Assembly (NCBI RefSeq): GCF_002799155.1
Contig: NZ_NERD01000002.1
Location: 372,001-436,000, forward strand
DNA from: Stenotrophomonas maltophilia
Lineage (GTDB): Bacteria; Pseudomonadota; Gammaproteobacteria; Xanthomonadales; Xanthomonadaceae
DNA: 64,000 nucleotides
Direction: 5' to 3'
The notes below the pieces were generated by a model that searched no databases, had not been told where the DNA came from, and saw nothing but the letters and a program-made list of their open reading frames with translations. Shown one piece after another: positions 39,351 through 49,789 of the stretch. Within the stretch, counting starts at the first letter, position 1, and each line of letters begins with the position of its first letter. The translations under genes were made by a program, and so were the position numbers.

Positions 39351-40742
39351 ATGAGCCTGTCCGCCGTTTCGCCTGTCCCCGATCCTGCCGCGACCGCCGA
39401 TGGCGCTGCCTGGTCGCCGGAGAGCTGGCGTGGCAAGACCGCGCTGCAGATGCCGACCTACCCGGACCCGGTGGCGCTGGACGCCGCCCTGCACGAGCTG
39501 AAGCGGTTGCCGCCGCTGGTGACATCCTGGGAAATCCTGGCCCTGAAGCAGCAGCTGGCCGAGGCGCAGGAAGGCAAGCGCTTCCTGTTGCAGGGCGGCG
39601 ATTGCGCTGAGAATTTCAGCGACTGCGAATCGGGCACCATTTCCAACCGGTTGAAGGTGCTGCTGCAGATGAGCCTGGTACTTGTGCACGGCCTGCGCCA
39701 GCCGGTGATCCGCGTTGGCCGATTTGCCGGCCAGTACGCCAAGCCGCGTTCGGCTGATACCGAGACCCGTGACGGTGTGACACTGCCCAGCTACCGCGGT
39801 GATGTGATCAATGCGCCGGCGTTCACCGAAGCGGCGCGGCTGCCGGATCCGAAACGGATGCTGCAGGCGCACGCGCATTCGGCGATGACCATGAACTTCG
39901 TGCGTGCGCTGATCGATGGCGGCTTCGCCGACCTGCACCACCCCGAGTACTGGAACCTGGAATGGGTGAGCCATTCGCCGTTGGCTGCCGAGTACCAGAA
40001 GATGGTGGCGTCGATCGGTGATGCAGTGCACTTCATGGAAACCCTGGCCGGGGCCCGCGTGCACAACCTCAACCGCATCGACTTCTACACCTCGCATGAA
40101 GCGCTGCTGCTGCCCTACGAGCAGGCGCTGACCCGGCAGGTGCCGCGCCAGCAGGGCTGGTTGAACCTGAGCACGCATTACCCGTGGATCGGCATGCGCA
40201 CGGCCGCGATCGACGGCGCGCACGTGGAGTACCTGCGTGGCGTGCGCAATCCGATTGCGATCAAGGTGGGCCCGTCGGTGACGCCGGACCAGCTCCTGCG
40301 CCTGATCGATGTGCTCAACCCGCATGACGAGCCGGGCCGACTGAGTTTCATCCATCGCATGGGGGCAGCGCAGATTGCCGAGAAGCTGCCGCCGCTGCTG
40401 GACGCGGTCAAGCGCGATGGCCGCCGCGTGCTGTGGGTGTGCGATGCGATGCATGGCAATACCGAAAGCACCGCCAACGGCTTCAAGACGCGCCGCTTCG
40501 ACAACGTTCGCGGCGAAGTGGAGATGTCGTTCGATCTGCATGCGGCCGCAGGCACGCGACTGGGCGGTGTGCACCTGGAGCTGACCGGCGAAGACGTGAC
40601 CGAGTGCACCGGTGGCGCGCGCGAACTGACCGAGCGTGATCTGGAGCGCGCGTATCGTTCGACGGTGGACCCGCGGTTGAACTACGAGCAGTCGCTGGAG
40701 ATCGCAATGGCGATCGTGCGCAAGCAGGAACAAGTGCGGTAA
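39351..40742 (+). CDS. 3-deoxy-7-phosphoheptulonate synthase, class II
   Basis: 463 residues. It belongs to the plant/Mycobacterium-type (AroA-II) DAHP synthases: PDPVALDAALHELKRLPPLV, FLLQGGDCAENFSDC, RVGRFAGQYAKPRS, IDFYTSHEALLLPYEQALTR, KVGPSVTPDQLL and CDAMHGNTESTANGFKTR are family blocks. It joins PEP and erythrose-4-phosphate to open the shikimate pathway. ATG 39351 with GGAAG upstream is chosen; an in-frame ATG at 39321 would only add ten residues, and the much longer open frame extending back over the receptor gene is an antisense artefact. Confidence 0.95.
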   Translation: MSLSAVSPVPDPAATADGAAWSPESWRGKTALQMPTYPDPVALDAALHELKRLPPLVTSWEILALKQQLAEAQEGKRFLLQGGDCAENFSDCESGTISNRLKVLLQMSLVLVHGLRQPVIRVGRFAGQYAKPRSADTETRDGVTLPSYRGDVINAPAFTEAARLPDPKRMLQAHAHSAMTMNFVRALIDGGFADLHHPEYWNLEWVSHSPLAAEYQKMVASIGDAVHFMETLAGARVHNLNRIDFYTSHEALLLPYEQALTRQVPRQQGWLNLSTHYPWIGMRTAAIDGAHVEYLRGVRNPIAIKVGPSVTPDQLLRLIDVLNPHDEPGRLSFIHRMGAAQIAEKLPPLLDAVKRDGRRVLWVCDAMHGNTESTANGFKTRRFDNVRGEVEMSFDLHAAAGTRLGGVHLELTGEDVTECTGGARELTERDLERAYRSTVDPRLNYEQSLEIAMAIVRKQEQVR

Positions 40743-40750
40743 GGGGTTTT

Positions 40751-41276
40751 CGGCAGGGCTTGCAGCCCTGCACCTGCGGACGCAACGGCAACGGCCGAAG
40801 CAACGGCAACAGCATGCATTCCGTGGGATGGCGGGGTGGTGTCGGAGTGCGGGGACGCCGCAAGTACGTCCCTGTAGGCTTGGCAGCCGCATCCATGCGG
40901 CTGACACCCCGCACTCCGACACCACCCCACCTCTGACAGATTCCGGCGGCTGTTGGTAGGTGTCGACCCTGGTCGACACGATAGATCCACGCCATGTGTG
41001 GATGCTTTTCGATTCCAATTCGGAATATTCGATTCCAATGGAGATTCATCCACGCATGGCGTGGATCTACTGCAGATCGCAGAAAACTGTCGAAGGCGGG
41101 GTGGGTCCGGTTGCGGGGGCGTGAGCACCATGGATGGCGCGACCGAGCCTCCATGGACGGATTTACGGCGTCCCCCGCAACCGGACCCACCTCGCCATCC
41201 CACGGAATGCCAGCTTCTGCTGTTGCTGTTGCAGTTGCTTCGGATTCTGGCAGGTGCAGGGCTGCAAGCCCTGCCG
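40751..41276. repeat. Nested palindromic composite element A
   Basis: 526 bp filling the gap 40743-41362, no gene inside. Layers from outside in: a perfect 27-nt inverted repeat (40751-40777 / 41250-41276), itself containing GCAGGG...CCCTGC hairpins; CAACGGCAACAGC-like short repeats and ATTCCGTGGGATGGCG arms; hairpin AL with a perfect 22-bp stem (40833-40854 / 40907-40928); GTGTCGACCCTGGTCGACAC (40960-40979); an inverted SMAG dimer (40980-41003 / 41048-41070) around an AT-rich core; hairpin AR with a perfect 20-bp stem (41100-41119 / 41172-41191). A second element of the same plan is at 49176-49695. No transposase is present; mobility in trans by a RAYT-like enzyme is speculation. Confidence 0.85.
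40980..41070. repeat. Inverted SMAG dimer, core of element A
   Basis: ATAGATCCACGCCATGTGTG (head slightly degraded) faces GCATGGCGTGGATCTAC across an AT-rich spacer with TCGATTCCAATTCGGAATAT. It corresponds to the reverse complement of the core in element B (49372-49460). Confidence 0.8.
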
Positions 41277-41362
41277 ACCAACACCCTCCTTACGAACGAC
41301 TGACGTGACGCTCATGCCCCATGCGCGAGGCTGTCCGCCTGGCTGTTCGAGTGGAGGTAACA

Positions 41363-42508
41363 GTGGTGCACTGGCAAAGCGCACAGGCATACGCATGGCC
41401 GTTGGGATTGGCCGTAGTGGTGGGCGGCATCGGCGCGTGGCTGATCCTGTGGGTCTACCATCGGCTGAAAGGGCGCGACCGCCGGCGTGCACGCATCGGA
41501 CGTGTGCTCGGTCTGCCGATGGCCACCGCGTGGCCGCTGCTGCTGCTGATCCCCGCATTGCAGGCCACGCCGCTGCAGGATCCGCTGCTGGCCAACCTGC
41601 AGCACGTGCTGCACATCGCGCTGACCGCGTGCTTCATCTGGCTGCTGGTGCGGGCGGTGGCGGCGGGTGAGCGGGCAATCCTGCGCAGTCATCCCATCGA
41701 TGTCTCCGACAACCTGGAAGCACGCCGCATCCAGACCCAGACGCGGGTGCTCAGCCGCGTGCTGATGGGTGGCATCATCGTGCTGGGCGCGTCGCTGGTG
41801 CTGCTGACGTTCCCGATGGTGCAGAAAATCGGTACCGCGCTGCTGGCCTCGGCGGGCCTGATCGGCCTGGTGGCCGGTATCGCGGCCAAGCCGGTGTTCG
41901 GCAACCTGATCGCCGGCCTGCAGATCGCGGTGACGCAGCCGATCCGGCTGGATGACGTGGTGATCGTCGAAGGTGAGTGGGGGCGCATCGAGGAGATCGG
42001 CAGCAGCTATGTGGTGGTGCGCATCTGGGATGAGCGGCGGATGGTGGTGCCGCTGACCTGGTTCATCGAGAACCCCTTCCAGAACTGGACGCGGCGCAGC
42101 GCGGACCTGCTCGGCACGGCGTTCCTGTGGCTGGACTATCGTGCGCCGATCGCGGCGATCCGCGCTGAGCTGGAGCGGATCTGCCGGGGTGAGGCGCTGT
42201 GGGATGGCCGGGTCTGCGTGACCCAGGTGACCGAGACCAGCGAACGTGCGATCCAGGTGCGCCTGCTGGTCAGTGCGCGCAGCTCCGGTGATGCCTTCGA
42301 TCTGCGCTGCCTGGTGCGCGAACGCATGCTCGATTTCCTTGCGCGCGAGCACCCGCAGGCACTGCCGCAGGTGCGTGCGCGGCTGCAGCATGCAGACGAA
42401 CTGGACATGCCGCGCGGGCCACGTGCACGTACCGCAGATGTGCGTTCGCCGGGTGCTGAAGATGGAGAGGCGGCAATCGTACCGGTGGAGCCGGAACCCG
42501 AACGGTAG
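41363..42508 (+). CDS. MscS-family mechanosensitive ion channel
   Basis: 381 residues from GTG 41363 (a second GTG follows at once; GGAGG at 41353-41357 serves both). Three to four N-terminal membrane segments, then the MscS pore helix and beta domain: LLASAGLIGLVAGIAAKPVF, GNLIAGLQIAVTQPIRLDDV, VEGEWGRIEEIGSSYVVVRI and VPLTWFIENPFQNWTRRSAD. The tail is hydrophilic. Such channels release solutes under hypo-osmotic shock in the inner membrane. Start choice is moderately sure; an upstream ATG at 41321 lies near the edge of element A. Confidence 0.9.
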   Translation: MVHWQSAQAYAWPLGLAVVVGGIGAWLILWVYHRLKGRDRRRARIGRVLGLPMATAWPLLLLIPALQATPLQDPLLANLQHVLHIALTACFIWLLVRAVAAGERAILRSHPIDVSDNLEARRIQTQTRVLSRVLMGGIIVLGASLVLLTFPMVQKIGTALLASAGLIGLVAGIAAKPVFGNLIAGLQIAVTQPIRLDDVVIVEGEWGRIEEIGSSYVVVRIWDERRMVVPLTWFIENPFQNWTRRSADLLGTAFLWLDYRAPIAAIRAELERICRGEALWDGRVCVTQVTETSERAIQVRLLVSARSSGDAFDLRCLVRERMLDFLAREHPQALPQVRARLQHADELDMPRGPRARTADVRSPGAEDGEAAIVPVEPEPER

Positions 42509-42560
42509 CGCGGGTCGCTGGCTGCCGACCCGGGATCTGGCGGCCAGCAGCCGGCACTAC
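42505..42560. repeat. Degenerate REP pair
   Basis: GTAGCGCGGGTCGCTGGCTG and, 20-odd bases on, CGGCCAGCAGCCGGCACTAC, an imperfect inverted pair with GTAG heads outward. It overlaps the channel gene stop codon (TAG of the GTAG head) and reaches the convergent peptide amidase end. Confidence 0.6.
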
Positions 42561-42564
42561 TGGA

Positions 42565-44187
42565 TCACGGTTCGCCGGCGTCGATCAGGGTGTCGGTGTC
42601 GAAGTGCGGTGGTCGCCGCGCGCGGGTGCGCTGTTCATAGGCGTAGGCCATTTCGATCAGCTTCGGTTCGCTCCAGGCGGTGCCCATGAACAGCAGGCCG
42701 ACCGGCAGGCCATTGATCTGGCCCATCGGGACGGTCAGGCTGGGATAACCGGCCACGGCGGCGGCGCTGTAACTCTCGCCGGGAAAGTCGTCGCCTTCGC
42801 TGCGGATCGGCCATGCCACGCCGGTGGTCGGTGCCACCAGGGCATCGAGCTGGTGGGCGGAGAGGGCGGCATCGATGCCTTCCGGTCCGGCCAGCCGGCG
42901 TGCATCGCTGCGTGCGCGGATATAGGCGGGGTCGGCCAGGCCGGCAGTGGCATCGGCCTCCACCAGCAGTTCCTGGCCGAACAGGCCCAGTTCCTGCTTG
43001 CTGTGCGCCTGGTTGAAGGCGATCAGATCGGCCACGCTGCGCAGGGGAGCGCGGTAGGTGCTGAAGTATCGCTCCAGCCCGGCCTTGAACTCGTACAGCA
43101 GCACCGTGCGTTCGGCCTCGGCCCAGGCGCCCTGGTTGGGCAGCTCCACCGGCACCACGACGGCACCGGCCCGACGCAACTCGTTGGCCGCCTGTTCGAT
43201 CAGCGGCGCCATGCCGCGGTACTTCAGCAGCGGTGTCTGCAGCAGGCCGATGCGCTTGCCACGCAGGCCCTGCGGATCCAATCGCGCGGTGTAGTCGTAC
43301 ACTGCGCGGCCGGGCATGGTCGCAGTGGCCGGGTCGGCATCATCGCGGCCGGCGATCGCGGTCAGTACGGCCGCCGCGTCCGCGACGCTGCGCGTCATCG
43401 GCCCTGCGGTGTCCTGGCTGAAGGAAATCGGGATGATACCCTCGCGGCTGACGAGGCCGACGGTCGGCTTGAGGCCGACGATGCCATTGATCGCCGCAGG
43501 GCAGACGATGCTGCCATCGGTTTCGGTGCCGATGGCTACGCTGGCCAGGTTGGCGGCGACCGCCACCGCGCTGCCGCTGCTGGAACCGCAGGGCGAGTGG
43601 CTGAGGCGATAGGGATTGCGGGTCTGGCCACCGCGTGCGCTCCAGCCGGACACTGAATCGTTGCCGCGGAAATTGGCCCACTCGCTGAGATTGGTCTTGC
43701 CCAGCACCACCGCACCGGCGTCCCGCAGGCGCCGCACCACGTACGCGTCCTCAGGGCGGAAGCCCTGCAGTGCCAGCGAGCCGGCGCTGGTAGCCATCGG
43801 AGTGGCGTTGATGTTGTCCTTCAGCAGTACCGGAATGCCGTGCAGCGGGCCGCGCAGGCGTCCATCGCGGCGCTCGCGGTCGCGCGCAGCGGCTTCCTTC
43901 ACTGCATCCGGGTTGAGCTCGATCACCGCGCGCAGGCGTGGCCCGGTGCGGTCCAGGCTGGCGATGCGCTGCAGGTAGGCCTGGGTCAGGGTGGTGCTGT
44001 CCAGCTCACCGGCGGTCATCCGCGCCTGCAGGTCGGCGACATCGGTTTCGGCGTAAGGGAACGGCACGTTGCGGCTCGCAGGTTCGGCCGCATGCGCGCT
44101 GGATGTGGCCGGGCTGCAGCCAGCCGAAAGCAGCGCAGGCAGCGCGGCGAGCAGGCAGGTCAGCAGAGGCGGCAAGGACAGGCGCAT
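42565..44187 (-). CDS. pam: Peptide amidase Pam (amidase-signature family)
   Basis: 540 residues from the ATG at 44185-44187. It hydrolyses C-terminal peptide amides. The amidase-signature triad is visible at Lys123 ([10 protein letters not shown]), Ser202 ([10 protein letters not shown]) and Ser226 (TDGSIVCPA), the numbering established for S. maltophilia Pam. The mature region begins near [12 protein letters not shown]. The N-terminus [20 protein letters not shown] ends in SAGC, which could be a lipobox, or cleavage could occur after SSAHA; location is therefore periplasmic or membrane-anchored. Much longer upstream frame extension is rejected because it lacks a signal and family match. Confidence 0.96.
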   Translation of the reverse strand: MRLSLPPLLTCLLAALPALLSAGCSPATSSAHAAEPASRNVPFPYAETDVADLQARMTAGELDSTTLTQAYLQRIASLDRTGPRLRAVIELNPDAVKEAAARDRERRDGRLRGPLHGIPVLLKDNINATPMATSAGSLALQGFRPEDAYVVRRLRDAGAVVLGKTNLSEWANFRGNDSVSGWSARGGQTRNPYRLSHSPCGSSSGSAVAVAANLASVAIGTETDGSIVCPAAINGIVGLKPTVGLVSREGIIPISFSQDTAGPMTRSVADAAAVLTAIAGRDDADPATATMPGRAVYDYTARLDPQGLRGKRIGLLQTPLLKYRGMAPLIEQAANELRRAGAVVVPVELPNQGAWAEAERTVLLYEFKAGLERYFSTYRAPLRSVADLIAFNQAHSKQELGLFGQELLVEADATAGLADPAYIRARSDARRLAGPEGIDAALSAHQLDALVAPTTGVAWPIRSEGDDFPGESYSAAAVAGYPSLTVPMGQINGLPVGLLFMGTAWSEPKLIEMAYAYEQRTRARRPPHFDTDTLIDAGEP

Positions 44188-44228
44188 GGGGCGGCTTGGT
44201 CGGCTCCAATCCCCAGTGTAGCCGGTGC

Positions 44229-44696
44229 TCAGCGGTGGCGCTTGCGCAGGTCGCGGGCGAGGACGTAGACCACGATCAGGTTGATCGCCAGGATCGTCCA
44301 CGACGGCCAGCCGGGGTGGCGGATGATCGCGAAGATGTCGAAGGGCAGGTACAGCGAGGCGGTCAGGCAGCCCAGCCAGGAGGCCCAGGCCTTTGCCCGC
44401 CACAGGCCCCAGGCTTCGACCAGGTGCAGCAGGCCGTAGCCGATCATCCCCGCCGCGGCCAGGTGCACCGCGTCGGGGCTGATCATGTGCAGCAGCGACG
44501 GCAGGGTGCCATGGTCCGGATCCAGGCTGAAACGCCGGATCAGGACCATGATGCCGTGCCGCAGCGGCTGCGGACCGAGCACTTCCAGCCCGGTGGCGGC
44601 CAACAGTGCCAGCATCGCCTTGCTCGCTTCGAGCAGGGCGATGACATGCAGACCCGGATGCCGGTGTGGATCCGGGTTGTAGCCGCTCTGGTTCAC
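44229..44696 (-). CDS. DUF2127-type small membrane protein
   Basis: 155 residues with four predicted membrane helices. Typical features of this uncharacterised family are the N-terminal GLHVIALLEASKAMLALLAA, YGLLHLVEAWGLWRAKAWAS and GLYLP-like ASLYLPFDIFAIIRHP, and a basic end (RDLRKRHR). Function unknown. It follows typA on the same strand after 11 nt, so may be co-transcribed. Confidence 0.85.
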   Translation of the reverse strand: MNQSGYNPDPHRHPGLHVIALLEASKAMLALLAATGLEVLGPQPLRHGIMVLIRRFSLDPDHGTLPSLLHMISPDAVHLAAAGMIGYGLLHLVEAWGLWRAKAWASWLGCLTASLYLPFDIFAIIRHPGWPSWTILAINLIVVYVLARDLRKRHR

Positions 44697-44707
44697 GGGG
44701 TGCTGGC

Positions 44708-46555
44708 TCAGCCGCCGCGCGAAGCCTTCTTGCGGTCGCTTTCGGTCAGGAACTTCTTGCGCAGGCGGATCTCCTTCGGGGTGATCTCGACCAGCTCGTC
44801 GTCTTCGATGAAGTCCAGGGCCTGTTCCAGCGAGTACTTGATCGCCGGGGTCAGCTGGATCGCATCGTCCTTGCCCGAAGCGCGCATGTTGGTCAACGGC
44901 TTGGTCTTGATTGCGTTGACGGTCAGGTCGTTGTCCTTGGAGTGGATACCGACCAGCTGACCCTCATACACGTTGTCGCCTTCAGCAGCGAACAGCTTGC
45001 CGCGTTCCTGCAGCGGGCCCAGCGAGTAGGCCGGCGTGGTGCCCGGCGCATTGGCGATCATCACGCCGTTGATGCGCTTGGCGATCGCGCCCTGCTCCTT
45101 CGGACCGTAGTGGTCGAACACGTGGAACAGCAGGCCCGAACCCTGGGTCAGGGTCTTGAACTCGTTCTGGAAACCGATCAGGCCACGAGCCGGGATCGAG
45201 TATTCCAGGCGCACGCGGCCCTTGCCGTCCGATTCCATGTTCTTCAGCTGGCCCTTGCGGGTGCCCAGCTTTTCCATCACGCCGCCCTGGTGGATTTCTT
45301 CGATGTCCACCACCAGCTGCTCGATCGGCTCCATCAACTGGCCGTCGATTTCCTTGATGATCACTTCCGGGCGCGACACGGCCAGCTCGTAGCCTTCGCG
45401 ACGCATGTTCTCGATCAGCACCGACAGGTGCAGTTCGCCACGGCCGGAGACCAGGAACTTGTCAGCGTCTTCCAGCTGCTCGACCTTCAGGGCCACGTTG
45501 TGGACCTTTTCACGGTCCAGGCGGTCCTTGATCTGCCGGCTGGTCAGGAACTTGCCACCGGACAGGTCCTTGTTGCCGGCGAACGGCGAGTTGTTGACCT
45601 GGAAGGTCATCGAGATGGTCGGCTCGTCGACGGTCAACGCCGGCAGCGCTTCCGGGAAGTCCGGTGCGCAGATGGTGTCGGAGATGGTCAGCTCCTGGAT
45701 GCCGGAGATGGCCACGATGTCGCCGGCTTCGGCCGAATCCTGCTCGATGCGCTCCAGGCCCATGAAGCCCAGCACCTGCAGCACCTTGCCATTGCGCTTC
45801 TTGCCTTCACGGTCGATGACGGCGACCTGCATGTTCTTCTTCAGGGTGCCGCGCTGGATGCGGCCGATGCCGATCACGCCCACGAAGTTGTTGTAGTCCA
45901 GCTGGCTGATGCGCATCTGGAACGGGCCTTCCGGGTCCACTTCCGGCTTCGGCGCGTGCTGCATGATCGCTTCGTACAGCGGGGTCATGTCGCCGTCGCG
46001 CACGGTGTCTTCCAGGCCGGCGTAGCCGTTCAGGCCCGAGGCGTAGACGATCGGGAAGTCCAGCTGCTCGTTGGTGGCGCCGAGCTTGTCGAACAGGTCG
46101 AAGACCTGGTCGATCACCCACTCCGGACGGGCGCCCGGACGGTCGACCTTGTTGACCACGACGATCGGCTTGAAGCCCATCGCGAAGGCCTTCTGGGTCA
46201 CGAAGCGGGTCTGCGGCATCGGGCCGTCCATCGCGTCGACCAGGATCAGCACGGTGTCGACCATCGACAGCACGCGCTCGACCTCACCGCCGAAGTCGGC
46301 GTGGCCGGGGGTGTCGACGATGTTGATCCGGTTCTTGATGCCGGTCTTCTTGTCTTCCCAGGTGATGGCGGTGTTCTTGGCCAGGATGGTGATGCCGCGT
46401 TCCTTTTCCTGGTCGTTGCTGTCCATCACGCGCTCGGCGAGGACGGTGCGCTCGGACAGGGTGCCGGACTGCTTCAGCAGCTGGTCGACCAGGGTGGTCT
46501 TGCCATGGTCGACGTGGGCGACGATGGCGATGTTGCGAAGATTTTCGATGGACAT
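44708..46555 (-). CDS. typA: Ribosome-associated GTPase TypA/BipA
   Basis: 615 residues from ATG 46553-46555 ([20 protein letters not shown]). G-domain motifs [23 protein letters not shown] and [14 protein letters not shown]; then EF-G-like domains and the TypA-specific C-terminus ([40 protein letters not shown]). TypA helps 50S assembly and growth at low temperature. An upstream in-frame ATG at 46696 would add 47 unconserved residues and is rejected. Confidence 0.97.
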   Translation of the reverse strand: MSIENLRNIAIVAHVDHGKTTLVDQLLKQSGTLSERTVLAERVMDSNDQEKERGITILAKNTAITWEDKKTGIKNRINIVDTPGHADFGGEVERVLSMVDTVLILVDAMDGPMPQTRFVTQKAFAMGFKPIVVVNKVDRPGARPEWVIDQVFDLFDKLGATNEQLDFPIVYASGLNGYAGLEDTVRDGDMTPLYEAIMQHAPKPEVDPEGPFQMRISQLDYNNFVGVIGIGRIQRGTLKKNMQVAVIDREGKKRNGKVLQVLGFMGLERIEQDSAEAGDIVAISGIQELTISDTICAPDFPEALPALTVDEPTISMTFQVNNSPFAGNKDLSGGKFLTSRQIKDRLDREKVHNVALKVEQLEDADKFLVSGRGELHLSVLIENMRREGYELAVSRPEVIIKEIDGQLMEPIEQLVVDIEEIHQGGVMEKLGTRKGQLKNMESDGKGRVRLEYSIPARGLIGFQNEFKTLTQGSGLLFHVFDHYGPKEQGAIAKRINGVMIANAPGTTPAYSLGPLQERGKLFAAEGDNVYEGQLVGIHSKDNDLTVNAIKTKPLTNMRASGKDDAIQLTPAIKYSLEQALDFIEDDELVEITPKEIRLRKKFLTESDRKKASRGG

Positions 46556-46827
46556 ACGAAAGGGGGCCAGTCGGCGCCGGATTTGGAAAAAGAAGTCCAA
46601 CATTATACGTCGAACTTGACGATTCGCGAAAAGGTGGATTTCACATCGGTCTCGGGACCCATTCAGCTGGCTGTCCACGCTGCCGGTCGAGGCCACCTGG
46701 CCTGTACGGCGTGAGGCCCATCCGGTGGCTGAAGCCCGGAACTGCGCCCATGGTCGAAGCCGCCGCCGCCGCGAGGCAGGTGTAAACTAGGTGGCTAGAC
46801 GCGTTCCCCTCTGCATCAAGGATCTTC

Positions 46828-48424
<1,597 letters not shown>

Positions 48425-48431
48425 TGCAGGC

Positions 48432-48490
48432 GGTGCCGGCCCTGGCCGGTACGTCTTCCATCGAGGTAGGTACCGGCCGTTGGCCGATAC
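48432..48490. repeat. REP-like pair after mdh
   Basis: GGTGCCGGCCCTGGCCGGTAC and then GGTACCGGCCGTTGGCCGATAC, two degenerate units of the GTAG/GCCGGCC family, just before the terminator. Confidence 0.6.
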
Positions 48491-48494
48491 GCAG

Positions 48495-48528
48495 AAAACG
48501 GGGAAGCTTCGGCTTCCCCGTTTTTGTT
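48495..48528 (+). terminator. Intrinsic terminator of mdh
   Basis: AAAACGGGGAAGC, TTCG loop, GCTTCCCCGTTTTTGTTT: a 13-bp stem followed by a T-rich tract. Strong, and A-rich on the other side, so possibly bidirectional. Confidence 0.9.
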
Positions 48529-48547
48529 TGGACGGATACGGAACCGC

Positions 48548-49162
48548 ATGATCCACCTGCATTACATCGATGACGCGCTGCTGGTGGCCGAGAAGCCGGC
48601 CGGCCTGCTGTCCGTGCCCGGCCGCAGCGCAGACAACCAGGACTGCGTGGTCGCGCGCCTGCAGGCGTTGTACCCGGACGCGTTGACCGTCCACCGGCTG
48701 GACCAGGTGACCTCCGGCCTGCTGCTGCATGCGCGTGGCAAGGAAATGCAGGCGGCGTTGTCGATGCAGTTCGAGCAGCGCCAGGTCGGCAAGCGGTACG
48801 AAGCGGTGGTGCAGGGGCTGCTCGATGGCGATGCCGGCGAAGTGGACCTGCCGTTGATCGTGGACTGGCCGAACCGGCCGAAGCAGAGGATCGATCATGA
48901 ACGTGGCAAGCCGGCGCTGACACGCTGGCACGTACTGGCTCGCGATGTTGAGGCGCGACGCACCCGGGTGGCGCTGGAGCCGGTCACCGGCCGCAGCCAT
49001 CAGCTGCGCCTGCACATGGCCAGTCTCGGCCATCCCATCGTTGGCGACGTGCTGTATGACGCCGCGCCTTCGCAGCGCGTGCATCTGCATGCGCGCAGCC
49101 TGTGGTTCACCCATCCGGTGACAGGCGAGGTGCTCGCGTTCGAGTCTGCGGCTCCCTTCTAG
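48548..49162 (+). CDS. RluA-family pseudouridine synthase
   Basis: 204 residues from ATG 48548 (MIHLHYIDDALLVAEKPAGL). Catalytic HRLDQVTSGLLLHA with the invariant Asp; GRSHQLRLHMASLGHPIVGD is the second family block. No S4 domain. Length and motifs resemble RluA (23S U746 and tRNA U32), but the precise target is not certain. It starts 20 nt after the mdh terminator, and element B follows directly. Confidence 0.92.
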   Translation: MIHLHYIDDALLVAEKPAGLLSVPGRSADNQDCVVARLQALYPDALTVHRLDQVTSGLLLHARGKEMQAALSMQFEQRQVGKRYEAVVQGLLDGDAGEVDLPLIVDWPNRPKQRIDHERGKPALTRWHVLARDVEARRTRVALEPVTGRSHQLRLHMASLGHPIVGDVLYDAAPSQRVHLHARSLWFTHPVTGEVLAFESAAPF

Positions 49163-49175
49163 AGAGTAAGTGTGT

Positions 49176-49695
49176 CGGCAGGGCTGCGCCCTGCACCTGT
49201 CTTCAAGCAACGGCAACGTCAAAAGCCAACGCGGCATTCCGTGGGATGGCGGGGCACTGTGGGTTTGCGGGGACGCCGTAAACCCATCCATGGGGGCTTG
49301 GTCGCGGCATCCATGCCGCTCACACCCCGCAAACCCACAGTGCCCCGCCTTCGACAGTTGGCCGGTAGCCAGTAGATCCATGCCATGCGTGGATGAATCT
49401 CAATCGGAATCGAATATTTCGAATTGAAATCGAAATGCATCCACGCATGCGTGGATCTACGGTGTCGACCAAGGTCGACACCCACCAAGGCAGAACGTCG
49501 TTCCGACAGATCGCGGAGAACTGTCGAAGGCGGGGTGGGTCCGGTTGCGGGGGCGCGAGCCGCATGGATGCGGCGACCGAGCCTCCATGGACGGATTCAC
49601 GGCGTCCCCCGCAACCGGACCCATCCCGCCATCCCCCAGTAAGCCAGCTTCTGCTGTTGCTTCGGCTTGGGCAGGTGCAGGGCTGCAAGCCCTGC
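49176..49695. repeat. Nested palindromic composite element B
   Basis: 520 bp occupying most of the gap 49163-49789, no gene inside. Same layers as element A: outer arms CGGCAGGGCTGCGCCCTGCA / GCAGGTGCAGGGCTGCAAGC; CAACGGCAAC repeats and ATTCCGTGGGATGGCG; hairpin BL with a perfect 25-bp stem (49248-49272 / 49325-49349); the core SMAG dimer (49372-49460); GTGTCGACCAAGGTCGACAC (49462-49481), here to the right of the dimer; hairpin BR with a 25-bp stem and one G-T position (49529-49553 / 49606-49630). BR is nearly identical to AR, whereas BL differs from AL through the whole core of the stem. Confidence 0.85.
49372..49460. repeat. Inverted SMAG dimer, core of element B
   Basis: GTAGATCCATGCCATGCGTG faces ATCCACGCATGCGTGGATC with a terminal CTAC, around an AT-rich spacer containing CGGAATCGAATATTTCGAAT. 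Heads point outward. Confidence 0.82.
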
Positions 49696-49789
49696 AGAAC
49701 AAAACCCCACCCCCTACCAAGGTAGGGCGGCCCGCGCGGCAGCGCCGGACTATCCTCGAACCCATGACTTTGTCTGGGAGGGCTGCGTC

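Noticed and set aside
40791-40813. CAACGGCAACAGC microrepeats as a phase-variable tract
   Set aside because: Only a few imperfect units, outside any coding region or promoter.
40743-41300. Open frames of 100-200 codons through element A
   Set aside because: They arise from GC-rich palindromes, read into each other on both strands, and show no protein-like features.
44666-46714. Plus-strand open frame opposite typA
   Set aside because: Mirror of typA codons, no domain or RBS.
49163-49789. Possible CRISPR array in the repeat-rich gap
   Set aside because: No regularly spaced direct repeats with unique spacers and no cas genes; the repeats are inverted and nested.
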